A stretch of 64,000 nt of DNA from Methyloversatilis discipulorum. GTDB lineage: Bacteria > Pseudomonadota > Gammaproteobacteria > Burkholderiales > Rhodocyclaceae. The translations under genes and the position numbers were made by a program. Below the pieces are notes generated by a model. That model saw only the letters and a list, made by a program, of their open reading frames with translations. It made no database searches and was not told where the DNA came from. Position 1 is the first letter of the stretch, and the number at the start of each line of letters is the position of its first letter. The DNA lies in assembly GCF_000385375.1 (NCBI RefSeq), contig NZ_ARVV01000001.1, forward strand, positions 1,488,001 to 1,552,000, read 5' to 3'. Shown here piece after piece: positions 9,178 through 17,650 of this stretch.

Positions 9178-10766
9178 GCGCCCGGGTGGTCAAGTGCCTC
9201 GAACAGGCCGCGGGTCGACGCGTCGGCATCCGGCGGCAGTCGGCCCGACGCCAGCGCGCGCGCCATCTGCTTTCCGTACTCGACACCGTACTGATCGAAG
9301 CTGTTGATGCCGAGCAGCCAGCCCTGCACGAACACCTTGTGCTCGTACAGCGCAATCAGCTGGCCCAGCGTGCGGGGCGTCAGTTCCGGCATCAGCAGCG
9401 TGGTGCTCGGCTGGTTGCCGGGGCAGGCGACGTGCGGCGCGAGCCGCGTGGCCTCCTGCTCCGACAGACCGCTGCGCTTCAGTTCGTCCATCGCCTCGTC
9501 GCGCGTCTTGCCGCGCATCAGCGCGGCGCTCTGCGCCAGCGCATTGAGCTGCACCATGCGGCTGCGCTCGTCGCGCGCCACGCGCGGCACGATGAAGTGC
9601 ATCGGCATCATCCGCGTGCCCTGGTAGAGCTGCTGGTGGTAGGCGTGCTGGCCGACGATGCCGGAGCCACCCCACACCACCGGCGAGGTGGGCGCCCGGC
9701 TCAGTTCGCCGGTCGAGGTGCAGCGCTTGCCATTGCTCTCCATTTCGAGCTGCTGCAGGTAGGACGGCAGACTGCGCAGCAGGTGGCTGTAGGGCAGCAC
9801 CGCAAGCGTTTCCAGACCCATGCCGCTGGCGTTCCAGAAGTCGATCAGGCCGAAAAGCACCGGCAGGTTTGCGTTCATCGGCGCGCGCATGAAGTGCTCG
9901 TCCATGTCGCGCGCGCCGTCGAGCATTTCGCCGAAGGCCTGCATGCCGATGGCGCAGGCCAGCGGCAGCGAGATCGAGGACCAGACGGAATAGCGTCCGC
10001 CGACCCATTCCGGCAGGAAGAGGCAGCGCTGCGCCGGCACGCCCAGTTCCTGGGCGGCCGCCGGGCGGTTGGTGACGGCGAACAGGTGTTGGCCGACGCC
10101 GGCCGTGCCCAGGCCATCGGCGAGCCATTTCATCGCGACCTGCGCATTGGCCAGCGTTTCCTGCGTGGTGAAGCTCTTCGACGAAATGACGAAGGCGGTG
10201 TGCGCCGGTTTGCAGTCGCGCAGTGCGAGGTCGAGGGCGGCCGGATCGAGATTGGCGACGAACTTGACCACCGGACCGTTGATCTGCGGCTCCAGCGCTT
10301 CCATCGCCAGGCGCGGCCCGAGGTCGGAGCCGCCGATGCCCAGATTGACGATGTGCGTGATGGTCTGGCCGGTTGCGCCGAGCAGTTCGCGGTTGCGGAT
10401 CAGCCGCACCCAGTGTTCGAGCGAAGCGCGGCAGTCACGTACGACGTCGGCGTGCGCGCCGTCGCGGGCGCGCAGCGCCATGTGCAGCGCGGCGCGACGC
10501 TCGGTGAAGTTGATCTGGTCGCCGGCCGCCAATGCGCGGATGCCGCGCGGCAGGTCGAGCGCACTGACCAGATCCATCAGCATCGCCATCGTTTCGCCAT
10601 CGACGCGCTGCTTCGAGTAGTCGAGCAGCCAGCCGTCGTAACGCAGCGAGAAGCGCGTGAAACGGTCGGAGTCCTGCTCGAAGAAGTTGCGCAGGTGCAC
10701 GCGCGACAGCTGGATCGCCTTTGATCGCAATGCGGGCCAGGCGGAGGTCTGCATCAACAGGTTCAT
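9174..10766 (-). CDS. pgi: Glucose-6-phosphate isomerase
   Basis: Interconverts glucose 6-phosphate and fructose 6-phosphate. 530 aa, slightly shorter than the E. coli enzyme. GIGGSDLGP, the sugar-phosphate loop SSKSFTTQETLAN and EWVGGRYSVWSSISLP are present, as is the C-terminal signature GINSFDQYGVEYGK, with the catalytic Lys at its end. The loop that usually reads PGTNGQH is GIVGQH here, but its His is kept. It forms an operon with the TPR gene; the GT39-type gene ends 30 bases upstream of its start. Confidence 0.97.
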   Translation of the reverse strand: MNLLMQTSAWPALRSKAIQLSRVHLRNFFEQDSDRFTRFSLRYDGWLLDYSKQRVDGETMAMLMDLVSALDLPRGIRALAAGDQINFTERRAALHMALRARDGAHADVVRDCRASLEHWVRLIRNRELLGATGQTITHIVNLGIGGSDLGPRLAMEALEPQINGPVVKFVANLDPAALDLALRDCKPAHTAFVISSKSFTTQETLANAQVAMKWLADGLGTAGVGQHLFAVTNRPAAAQELGVPAQRCLFLPEWVGGRYSVWSSISLPLACAIGMQAFGEMLDGARDMDEHFMRAPMNANLPVLFGLIDFWNASGMGLETLAVLPYSHLLRSLPSYLQQLEMESNGKRCTSTGELSRAPTSPVVWGGSGIVGQHAYHQQLYQGTRMMPMHFIVPRVARDERSRMVQLNALAQSAALMRGKTRDEAMDELKRSGLSEQEATRLAPHVACPGNQPSTTLLMPELTPRTLGQLIALYEHKVFVQGWLLGINSFDQYGVEYGKQMARALASGRLPPDADASTRGLFEALDHPGA

Positions 10767-10796
10767 GTCATCCGGCGCCTCGTGTCACCCTTCGTT

Positions 10797-12458
10797 TCAG
10801 TGTCTTGCGTACAGCAGGAAGCGCTCGTGCCGGTCGCCGGGCCGGCGGCCTTCCCACTTCAGTGTCCAGCTTCCGTCCAGCGACGGCGGCTTGCCGCCCC
10901 GGCCGTGGTAGGCCAGCAGCAGGTCGCATTGCTGCCCCGATCGGCCCGCGATGTTCAACGGCTTCAGATCGAGGAAGTAATAGAACGCCGCGCGCTGGCT
11001 TTCCTGCAGGCCGGTGAAGGCGACGCAGCCATGCTGCGCCGGCAGGTGCTCGCCGATCATCCGCGCCACGTCGCGATAGCTGCGACCGTAATCTATCCAC
11101 GGCAGCCACAGGCTGCTGACGAGAAACCATATCAATACCATGCCGCAGCCCCAGCTGACGGCCCCACGTGTCGGCGTTCGTGGCGAACGCCACAGCAGCC
11201 ATATCCATGCGGCACTCATGATGACGGCGGCTGCCAGTGCCAGCAAGGATATCGACATCTCGAAGCCCGGTTCCAGCCGCGCGAAGGTGCGCGCCAGCCT
11301 TTCCGGCCAGCCTGTCGTCATGGCTATCCAGCCGAGCCATATGATGACGCCCAGTAGTGAAAAGGTCATGACACCGAACCAGTCGAGTGCGTTCGCGGCG
11401 CCCCGGCGCAGCCGGGGCAGACCGGCGCTGCCCAGCACGACCAGCGGTGCCAGCAAGGGAAGTGCCCGCTGGTTGCGGGCCGCACCTTCACCGGCGAGTT
11501 GGATGAACAGCAGCAGGAGCACGATCAGCGGCAGCGTCAGCACCGGCGAGCGCCACTGTTCGCGGCGCTGCCACAGGGCCCAGCCGGCGACAGGCAGTGC
11601 CGGCCAGGCGTACCAGGCGAGCACCTTGGCCCAGCTGCCTGCACCGCCAGCAAGGTGTTCGGCATCCGGCAGCAGTCGCTGCAGGTCGTCGGCCCAGACG
11701 CGGGCGGCCAGCTCTGGTCGTTCCAGCTGCAGGGCGATCAGCCAGCTGGCGGCGAGCAATGTACCGACCGCCATCGCCAGAGGCAGGGCGCTCATGCGCA
11801 GTGCAGAAGTTGCGACCGTGCGCCATACCGGCAGCAGCGGCATGGCGGCGGCGGTCAGCAGCAGCACTGCGGTCAGCCACAGGCCGGTGCCGAGGCCGGA
11901 GATGGCCAGCGCCACGATCAGCACGAGCGCGCCCTGGAGCGGTCGTCGCGCGATCAGTGCGAGCGACCACATGCCCAGCCCGAGTGCGGCCAGCAGCGTG
12001 GTCGACGATTGCGCGTCATGCAGGTGGGTGACGGCGCCGATGCTGGCGATGCCGATCAGCGGTGCGATGCGTGCCGCTGGCGCGCCGTAAAGTTCGCGCG
12101 CGGCGCCGGCACTGCCGAGCAGCCACAGGGCAAGAAAGAAGGCGCTGGCAAGGCGCGCGCCGTCTGCGAAACTGATGCCAACCCATCCCGCCGCCTGACC
12201 CGTCAGCGAAGCCAGCCAATGGAACAGCGGCGGGCTGTCCAGCCACAGCTGGCCGGCCAGTTGCGGGATCAGCCATCCCCCCTCGCGGGCGAAGCCCAGT
12301 GCCACGCCGATGTTCAGCGCGTCGTCGCCCTTCCACGGATCGCGGCCGAACAGACCGGTCAGCAGGTAGACCAGGCACAGCGCGATAACGAATCCGGTTT
12401 CGGGTGGGTCGCCGATCAGCGGACGGCGGGCCGGGTAGGACTGCGAAGGAAGTGACAT
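10797..12458 (-). CDS. ArnT/PMT-like (GT39 clan) integral membrane glycosyltransferase
   Basis: 553 aa with about a dozen hydrophobic segments spread through the N-terminal two-thirds and a C-terminal periplasmic domain (about 430-553). The N-terminal LFGRDPWKGDDALN carries the acidic pair expected in the first periplasmic loop of dolichyl/undecaprenyl-phosphate sugar transferases; SPPLFHWL follows at the family position. Such enzymes transfer a sugar from a polyprenyl phosphate to lipid A, glycan or protein. The donor and acceptor cannot be read from the sequence, so ArnT activity itself is not claimed. It precedes pgi in the same direction. Confidence 0.75.
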   Translation of the reverse strand: MSLPSQSYPARRPLIGDPPETGFVIALCLVYLLTGLFGRDPWKGDDALNIGVALGFAREGGWLIPQLAGQLWLDSPPLFHWLASLTGQAAGWVGISFADGARLASAFFLALWLLGSAGAARELYGAPAARIAPLIGIASIGAVTHLHDAQSSTTLLAALGLGMWSLALIARRPLQGALVLIVALAISGLGTGLWLTAVLLLTAAAMPLLPVWRTVATSALRMSALPLAMAVGTLLAASWLIALQLERPELAARVWADDLQRLLPDAEHLAGGAGSWAKVLAWYAWPALPVAGWALWQRREQWRSPVLTLPLIVLLLLFIQLAGEGAARNQRALPLLAPLVVLGSAGLPRLRRGAANALDWFGVMTFSLLGVIIWLGWIAMTTGWPERLARTFARLEPGFEMSISLLALAAAVIMSAAWIWLLWRSPRTPTRGAVSWGCGMVLIWFLVSSLWLPWIDYGRSYRDVARMIGEHLPAQHGCVAFTGLQESQRAAFYYFLDLKPLNIAGRSGQQCDLLLAYHGRGGKPPSLDGSWTLKWEGRRPGDRHERFLLYARH

Positions 12459-12547
12459 CGACGACGATCAGTGAACAGTGGCCCGGATTTTATGGGGACT
12501 CCGCCGCGCGTGGGGCGGGCGACGGTCGATCCGGCAAGTGCAGAAAC

Positions 12548-12575
12548 AAAAAAGGCAGCCATTGGCTGCCTTTTT
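12548..12575 (-). terminator. Rho-independent terminator of rpmE
   Basis: Stem GGCAGCC/GGCTGCC with a two-base AT loop, flanked by A-runs and T-runs on both sides. Read on the minus strand it ends in seven T residues, 20 bases past the rpmE stop. Confidence 0.88.
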
Positions 12576-12595
12576 GCTGCTGCGCTGGGCTGGAA

Positions 12596-12808
12596 TCAGC
12601 TGCGCGGCACGTTTGCGTACTTCTGACGGAAGCGCTCGACGCGACCGGCGGTGTCGACGATCTTCTGCTTGCCGGTATAGAACGGGTGGCACGAGGCACA
12701 CACTTCGATGTGCAGCGGCTTGCCCATCGTCGAACGGGTTTCGAAGCTGTTGCCGCAGGAGCAGGTCACTGCGACGACTTCGTAGCTGGGGTGAATGCCT
12801 TCTTTCAT
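12596..12808 (-). CDS. rpmE: 50S ribosomal protein L31 (zinc form)
   Basis: Component of the large ribosomal subunit bridging to the 30S head. The ATG at 12808 gives 70 aa starting [10 protein letters not shown]; a longer in-frame extension has no homology to L31. The four zinc ligands are present (TCSCGNSF and [11 protein letters not shown]), which defines the C+ type that zinc-starved bacteria replace with a C- paralogue. No paralogue is in the window. Confidence 0.97.
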   Translation of the reverse strand: MKEGIHPSYEVVAVTCSCGNSFETRSTMGKPLHIEVCASCHPFYTGKQKIVDTAGRVERFRQKYANVPRS

Positions 12809-12935
12809 GCTGGTTTCTTTCTCAAGCGCGCGAAGGCGGGCAGCCTCGTGCGGATCATCGAACCCCGGGTCGGCTGAGCCTGACGGCTGTGCAGACGGTA
12901 CCCGCGGAGGAAAAACGCGGATTATGGACGGATTT

Positions 12936-13874
12936 TCATTCCGGTTCAAGGGGCTGCATGGTGTCAGCGCAGGTGCAGGCGGGCCGTGCATCGTCCTCCG
13001 GCATCACGGTGACACGGACCTCGACCACGTGCTCGCCGCCGCCGAGGATGACGCCGCGCATCGGCGTGACGTCGCTGAAGTCGCGTCCCCAGGCGACCGT
13101 GATGTGCTGGTCGTCGGGCTGCACGCAGTTGGTCGGGTCGAAATCGAGCCAGCCGGCGCCCGGACAGAACACCGACACCCAGGCGTGCGACGCGTCGGCG
13201 CCGATCAGGCGCGGCTGGCCGGGCGGTGGCTGTGTCAGCAGATAGCCGCTGACATAGCGCGCCGGCAGACCGAGCGAGCGCAGGCAACCGATCATGAAGT
13301 GGGCGAAATCCTGACAGACGCCGCGTCGCTGCTTGAGCAGCGTTTCCAGCGGCGTGCTCACGGTGGTGGCTTCGGGGTCGAATTCGAAATCGCGGTGGAT
13401 GCGCCGCATCAGCGCACAGGCGGCGTCGAACAGCGGCCGATCGCGGTGGAAGTCGAGCCGCGCATAGCGCGCCAGTGCGGCCAGCGGTTCGATGTGCGGG
13501 CTGGCATACAGGTACTGACAGGGCTCGAGCAGCGGCGCCGGCCCGACCTGGTGAAGGCGGTCGCGCACGTGTTCCCAGGCGGGCGACTGCGGCCTCGGCG
13601 CGTCGCCGATGCGCCTCACGTCGACCGTCGAGGTGGCCAGCACCGCCAGTTCCTCATGCGCGGCGCCGACCGAAATGTGCTCGACCCGATTGCCGAAGTA
13701 GTCCGTCCGGCGCTCGCGCTCGGCCGGCACCGGCGTGATGTCGACCCGGTGCGCGAGCGTCGTCTGACGCGGCGTCTCGCGTGGCGTCAGATGCAGCAGC
13801 TGGCGCGACATCGACACCGGCCAGGCGTAGCGGTAATGCGTTTCGTGCAGCACGTGATAGCGGACCTGCGTCAT
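12936..13874 (-). CDS. Transglutaminase-like protease-fold protein
   Basis: 312 aa from the ATG at 13874, which overlaps the upstream stop (ATGA). An N-terminal beta domain ([20 protein letters not shown], about 6-25) leads to a transglutaminase core with catalytic triad Cys187 ([10 protein letters not shown]), His230 (ASHAWVSVF) and Asp246 (DFDPTN). The family includes peptidases and amide-forming enzymes. The coupling to an ATP-grasp/alpha-E protein is a recurrent bacterial gene pair, proposed in comparative genomics to make and process peptide-type conjugates. The actual substrate is unknown. Confidence 0.9.
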   Translation of the reverse strand: MTQVRYHVLHETHYRYAWPVSMSRQLLHLTPRETPRQTTLAHRVDITPVPAERERRTDYFGNRVEHISVGAAHEELAVLATSTVDVRRIGDAPRPQSPAWEHVRDRLHQVGPAPLLEPCQYLYASPHIEPLAALARYARLDFHRDRPLFDAACALMRRIHRDFEFDPEATTVSTPLETLLKQRRGVCQDFAHFMIGCLRSLGLPARYVSGYLLTQPPPGQPRLIGADASHAWVSVFCPGAGWLDFDPTNCVQPDDQHITVAWGRDFSDVTPMRGVILGGGEHVVEVRVTVMPEDDARPACTCADTMQPLEPE

Positions 13875-16321
13875 CGGCGCTCCTCGGTGCCCGTCCACAC
13901 GCCGCCCGAGTGACTGAAGAAGCGCAGCCCGAGCTGTTCCGACAGCGCGTAGGCGGCGCTGCCCAGTCGTTCGAGCAGGGTATCGAGCCGGGTCGAGCCG
14001 GTGTGCAGGTCGGCCTCCGGCCGCAGCGACAGCAGTTCGGCCACCGCGTCGGACAGTGCGGCCGGCTCCAGCGCGCCGAACTGGGCGGCGAGCCGCGCCA
14101 GATAATCGGTCAGGCCAAGCGCCTGGTAGGCGACCGAGCGCGGATTCGTCTCGTCGCACACCAGCAGATCCAGTACCGGCAGCCACTGCGGCCGCGTCAT
14201 GTAGCGCGAGCGGTAGGTGATGGTGCTGTCGGCCAGTTCGAGCAGCCAGTCCGGCGCGTCGCCGGCCGCTGCCAGCGCGTGGCGCAGCACGGCGCACATG
14301 AACTGCAGCCGCTCGATGCGACGGCCCATCGACAGGAAGCGCCAGCCCTGGTCGCGCGTCATGCCGTCGAGCGCGAAGCCGGACAGCGTCATCATCGCCT
14401 GCACGCAGCGGTCCAGCCGCTCCAGCACTTCGCCCGGCTCGCTCGGCTGGGCGGTGCTCAACTCGTCGGTCAGCCGGCTGATCACCCGCCAGTTGTCGAG
14501 CGACATCCGCTCGCGCAGATTGAACGCAACGGTCGACAGCTGGTGCAGACCGCCGGCCAGCGACCCCGGTGCCTCCGGATCGAGCGCGGCGGCGCGCAGC
14601 GCCGCGCCGATGTCGTCACCCGGCTCGGTGGGCAGCAGGCCGTTGTGCTGGCACAGTGCGGTCAGCGCGTGGTCGCGAATGTCGTCCAGCTCGATGTGCT
14701 GGGCGATGGTTGCGCGCAGCAGTCGCGCGCCGTTGTCGCAGCGTTCGCAATAGCGGCCGAACCAGAACAGGTTCTCCACCACGCGGCTGGACAGATTGCT
14801 GCCAGCACGCACCAGCTCGGCCGGCGACACCGAGCGACGCAGCAGGCTGAAGGTGTTGACGGTGCCGTGCGTCAGCACCCAGGTGTCCTTGCTCGAACCG
14901 CCGCGCTGCATCGCGATCACCCGCGCGTCGCGGTCGGACGCCACGCGGGCGAGTCCGCCCGGCATCACGGCATAGCCTTCGGGCGAAGCACAGGCGAACA
15001 CGCGCAGGCCGACCGCGCGCGCCGCGAGCCGGCGCGGGTGCTGGGTGTCCCACACCGGCGCCTGCGACAGCTGCACCAGTTCCTGGGCGACGTAGTGGTG
15101 CGGTCGCGCGCGCATCTTCGCGATCAGTGCGGCGCGCGACTTGCGGTCGAGGTCGGCGCCGAACACCGAATCGATGCGCAGCTGCGGGAAGGCCGGCTTG
15201 ATCACCAGCGTGTCGAGGCGGGCGATGGCGTCTTCCAGCGCCGCCTCCTCGCCGCACCACCAGGTGGCGAGCGAGGGCATGGCCAGCGGCTCGCCGAGCA
15301 GACGCTCGCACAGCCGGGGCAGGAAGCCGAGCAGGGCGCCGGTCTCCAGCAGGTTGGAGCCGAGCGCGTTGGCGATCAGCACATTGCCGCGTCGCGCCGC
15401 GTCGACCAGACCGGGCACGCCGAGTGCGGAGTCGGCACGCAGTTCGAGCGGGTCGCAGAAGTCATCGTCGAGGCGGCGCAGTACGGCATGCACGCGCCGC
15501 AGGCCGGACAGGTGCTTGAGCCACACCTTGCCGTCGCGCACCAGCAGATCCGAACCCTCGACCAGCGGAAAGCCGAGGTAGCGCGCCAGATAGGCGTGCT
15601 CGAAATACGTTTCGTTGTAGGGGCCGGGCGTCAGCAGCACGGTCAGCGGCGGACCGTCGCCCTCCGGGGCATGCTGCGCCAGCGTGTCGCGCAGCGTGGC
15701 GAAGAAGCTTGCAAGGTGCTCGACGTGCAGATCGCGGAACTGCTCCGAGAACACGCGCGAGATGACCAGCCGGTTCTCCAGCGAGTAGCCGGCGCCCGAC
15801 GGCGCCTGCGTGCGGTCGGCGAGCACCCACCAGCGGCCGTCGGGCGAACGCGCGAGATCGGCCGCGTACAGGTGGAGGTGGATGTCGCCCGGCACCTTCA
15901 GCCCGTGACAGGGTCTGAGGAAACCGGCGTGACCATAGACCAGCGCAGGCGGCAGCAGGCCTTCGGCCAGCATCTGCTGCGGCCCGTACACGTCCTGCAG
16001 GATGAGGTTGAGCAGCTTCGCACGCTGTGCGATCGCGGCAGAAATCTGCGTCCACTCGTCGGGCGGGATGACGAGCGGCAGTACGTCCAGTTCCCACGGG
16101 CGCTCGACGCCGCGTGGATCGGCGTAGACGTTGTAGGTGACGCCGTTCTCGCGGATCTGCCGGCGCACCGACGCCAGCCTCTCCTGCATCTGTTCCGGGC
16201 GCGCACGCACCAGGGTGTCGAACAGCGCGCGCCAGTGCGGGCGCAGTGTCCACGGAGCGGACAGCAGTTCGTCGTAGCGTGGTCCGGTTTGCGGGTAGTG
16301 CTCGAGCAGTTGGCGGGGCAT
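13871..16321 (-). CDS. Circularly permuted ATP-grasp fused to an alpha-E domain
   Basis: 816 aa. Residues about 70-480 form a circularly permuted type 2 ATP-grasp domain (PF04174/PF14403-like): GVTYNVYADPRGVERPWELDVLP, LLNLILQDVYGPQQM, LTPGPYNETYFEHAYLARYLG, DDDFCDPLELR and NALGSNLLETGALLGFLP. From about 505 the alpha-E domain begins with SSRVVENLFWFGRYCER and continues to the end. In many genomes these are separate genes; here they are one chain. ATP-grasp enzymes ligate a carboxylate to an amine, and with the overlapping transglutaminase this suggests peptide-bond chemistry on an unknown substrate. Confidence 0.88.
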   Translation of the reverse strand: MPRQLLEHYPQTGPRYDELLSAPWTLRPHWRALFDTLVRARPEQMQERLASVRRQIRENGVTYNVYADPRGVERPWELDVLPLVIPPDEWTQISAAIAQRAKLLNLILQDVYGPQQMLAEGLLPPALVYGHAGFLRPCHGLKVPGDIHLHLYAADLARSPDGRWWVLADRTQAPSGAGYSLENRLVISRVFSEQFRDLHVEHLASFFATLRDTLAQHAPEGDGPPLTVLLTPGPYNETYFEHAYLARYLGFPLVEGSDLLVRDGKVWLKHLSGLRRVHAVLRRLDDDFCDPLELRADSALGVPGLVDAARRGNVLIANALGSNLLETGALLGFLPRLCERLLGEPLAMPSLATWWCGEEAALEDAIARLDTLVIKPAFPQLRIDSVFGADLDRKSRAALIAKMRARPHHYVAQELVQLSQAPVWDTQHPRRLAARAVGLRVFACASPEGYAVMPGGLARVASDRDARVIAMQRGGSSKDTWVLTHGTVNTFSLLRRSVSPAELVRAGSNLSSRVVENLFWFGRYCERCDNGARLLRATIAQHIELDDIRDHALTALCQHNGLLPTEPGDDIGAALRAAALDPEAPGSLAGGLHQLSTVAFNLRERMSLDNWRVISRLTDELSTAQPSEPGEVLERLDRCVQAMMTLSGFALDGMTRDQGWRFLSMGRRIERLQFMCAVLRHALAAAGDAPDWLLELADSTITYRSRYMTRPQWLPVLDLLVCDETNPRSVAYQALGLTDYLARLAAQFGALEPAALSDAVAELLSLRPEADLHTGSTRLDTLLERLGSAAYALSEQLGLRFFSHSGGVWTGTEERR

Positions 16322-16484
16322 CGGTGTTGCTGTCTTGGTGCGGGACTCGTGGTCGTGTGCGCACTGCGTTGCGCCAGCCGTGCGCGTAGCGCACGAATCA
16401 GATGAGAGCAGACCCTAGCACAGACCTTGCATGATCCGCTTCGCACACGGAGGTGATGCACTGATAAATAGAGGGACAGCAACA

Positions 16485-17447
16485 ATGCACAACATTGCGG
16501 TAATCGGGGCGGGCATGGCGGGATGCACGCTCGCGCGGCGCCTGATCGACGCCGGGCGCTCGGTGCAGGTGTTCGACAAGGGCCGTGCAGCTGGCGGTCG
16601 CATGGCCACGCGCGCGGCCGGTCGGCTGCGCTTCGATCACGGCGCGCAGTTCATGTCGGTGCGCGGCGAGGCCTTGCAGGGGCGCCTCGCCGACTGGCAG
16701 CGCGCCGGCGTCATCGCGCAGTGGCCTGCCGCCGCGATCGACGGCGATCCGCGCTGGGTCGGCGTGCCCGGGATGAATGCGCTGGCGCCGCGCCTGCTGT
16801 GGGGCGCCGAGATACGTTCGCAGATCGCCATCACCGGCATGGGGGCGGACCGCCTCGGCTGGTGGCTGGCTGGCGAGGCCGGCATGCTGGCTGACTGTTT
16901 CGATGCGGTGTTGGTCACCTTGCCGGCGCCGCAGGCGGCGGGCCTGTTCGAGCGCTGTGCCGGCATGGACATCAAGCCTTTCATCGACGCCATGCAGGAC
17001 ATCCGCTACGCGCCGTGCTGGACGCTGATGCTGTCGTTCGCCGAGCGCATCGAGGCTGAAGACTGCCTGCGCTTCGACGCCGGCGGTGCGCTGAACTGGG
17101 CGGCACGTGACAGCAGCAAACCGCAGCGCGACCCCGCGCAGGAGTGCTGGGTGGTGCATGCCGACGCGCAGTGGTCGCAGGACAATCTCGAGCGCTCACC
17201 GGAGGAGATCGAAGCCCTGCTGTTCGAGGCCTTCGCTGCGGCCACCGGGTGCACTGCGACGCCACTTCATCGCTGCGCCCATCGCTGGCGCTACGCCCGC
17301 GTGATCCGGCCGCTCGGCCGACCCTGTCTGTGGGACGCCGACAGCAAGCTTGGCTACGCCTCCGATGGCTGTCTGGGCGAGCGCATCGAGGACGCCTTCG
17401 ACAGCGCCAACGCGCTGGCCGACCGCGTACTGGGCCTGATCGATTGA
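16485..17447 (+). CDS. Renalase-like FAD-dependent amine oxidase-fold protein
   Basis: 320 aa from the ATG at 16485, preceded by GAGGGAC. An N-terminal Rossmann dinucleotide site IAVIGAGMAGCTLARRL is followed by VFDKGRAAGGRMATR and FDHGAQFM, the signature of the renalase/NAD(P)-binding flavoprotein subgroup. The C-terminal GYASDGCLGERIEDAFDSA is the second FAD contact. Bacterial relatives oxidise isomeric dihydronicotinamides, but the substrate here is not determined. An in-frame ATG at 16431 adds 18 residues before the conserved start and is less likely. Confidence 0.85.
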   Translation: MHNIAVIGAGMAGCTLARRLIDAGRSVQVFDKGRAAGGRMATRAAGRLRFDHGAQFMSVRGEALQGRLADWQRAGVIAQWPAAAIDGDPRWVGVPGMNALAPRLLWGAEIRSQIAITGMGADRLGWWLAGEAGMLADCFDAVLVTLPAPQAAGLFERCAGMDIKPFIDAMQDIRYAPCWTLMLSFAERIEAEDCLRFDAGGALNWAARDSSKPQRDPAQECWVVHADAQWSQDNLERSPEEIEALLFEAFAAATGCTATPLHRCAHRWRYARVIRPLGRPCLWDADSKLGYASDGCLGERIEDAFDSANALADRVLGLID

Positions 17448-17568
17448 AATGCCCGCGGCAGCTGTCGTGCTGCCCCGCACCATGTCCGACTTCGTTAAAC
17501 CCATGTGTTCATTGAAGAAAAAGTGTCCAGAGATTGAACACGCCTGGAAAATTTTCGTTTCTCAGCCA

Positions 17569-17595
17569 TAAAGTCGAGTGGGCCGCTCCCGTTGG
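17569..17595 (+). promoter_or_regulatory. Weak FliA (sigma-28)-like promoter upstream of the FIST-MCP gene
   Basis: TAAAGTC at 17569 and CCCGTTGG at 17588-17595 have the FliA spacing (TAAA, 15 bases, -10 element). The -10 box matches consensus GCCGATAA only in part. It is suggested by the better site in front of the neighbouring receptor gene. Confidence 0.3.
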
Positions 17596-17650
17596 TAAAT
17601 GCTGATCGACGCGCCACCGCATTGCCGATCGGGAATTCAGGGAGAGAGAG

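Noticed and set aside
13781..16405. An 874-codon plus-strand frame opposite the ATP-grasp gene
   Set aside because: The composition is that of an antisense shadow; the minus-strand gene has clear ATP-grasp and alpha-E motifs.
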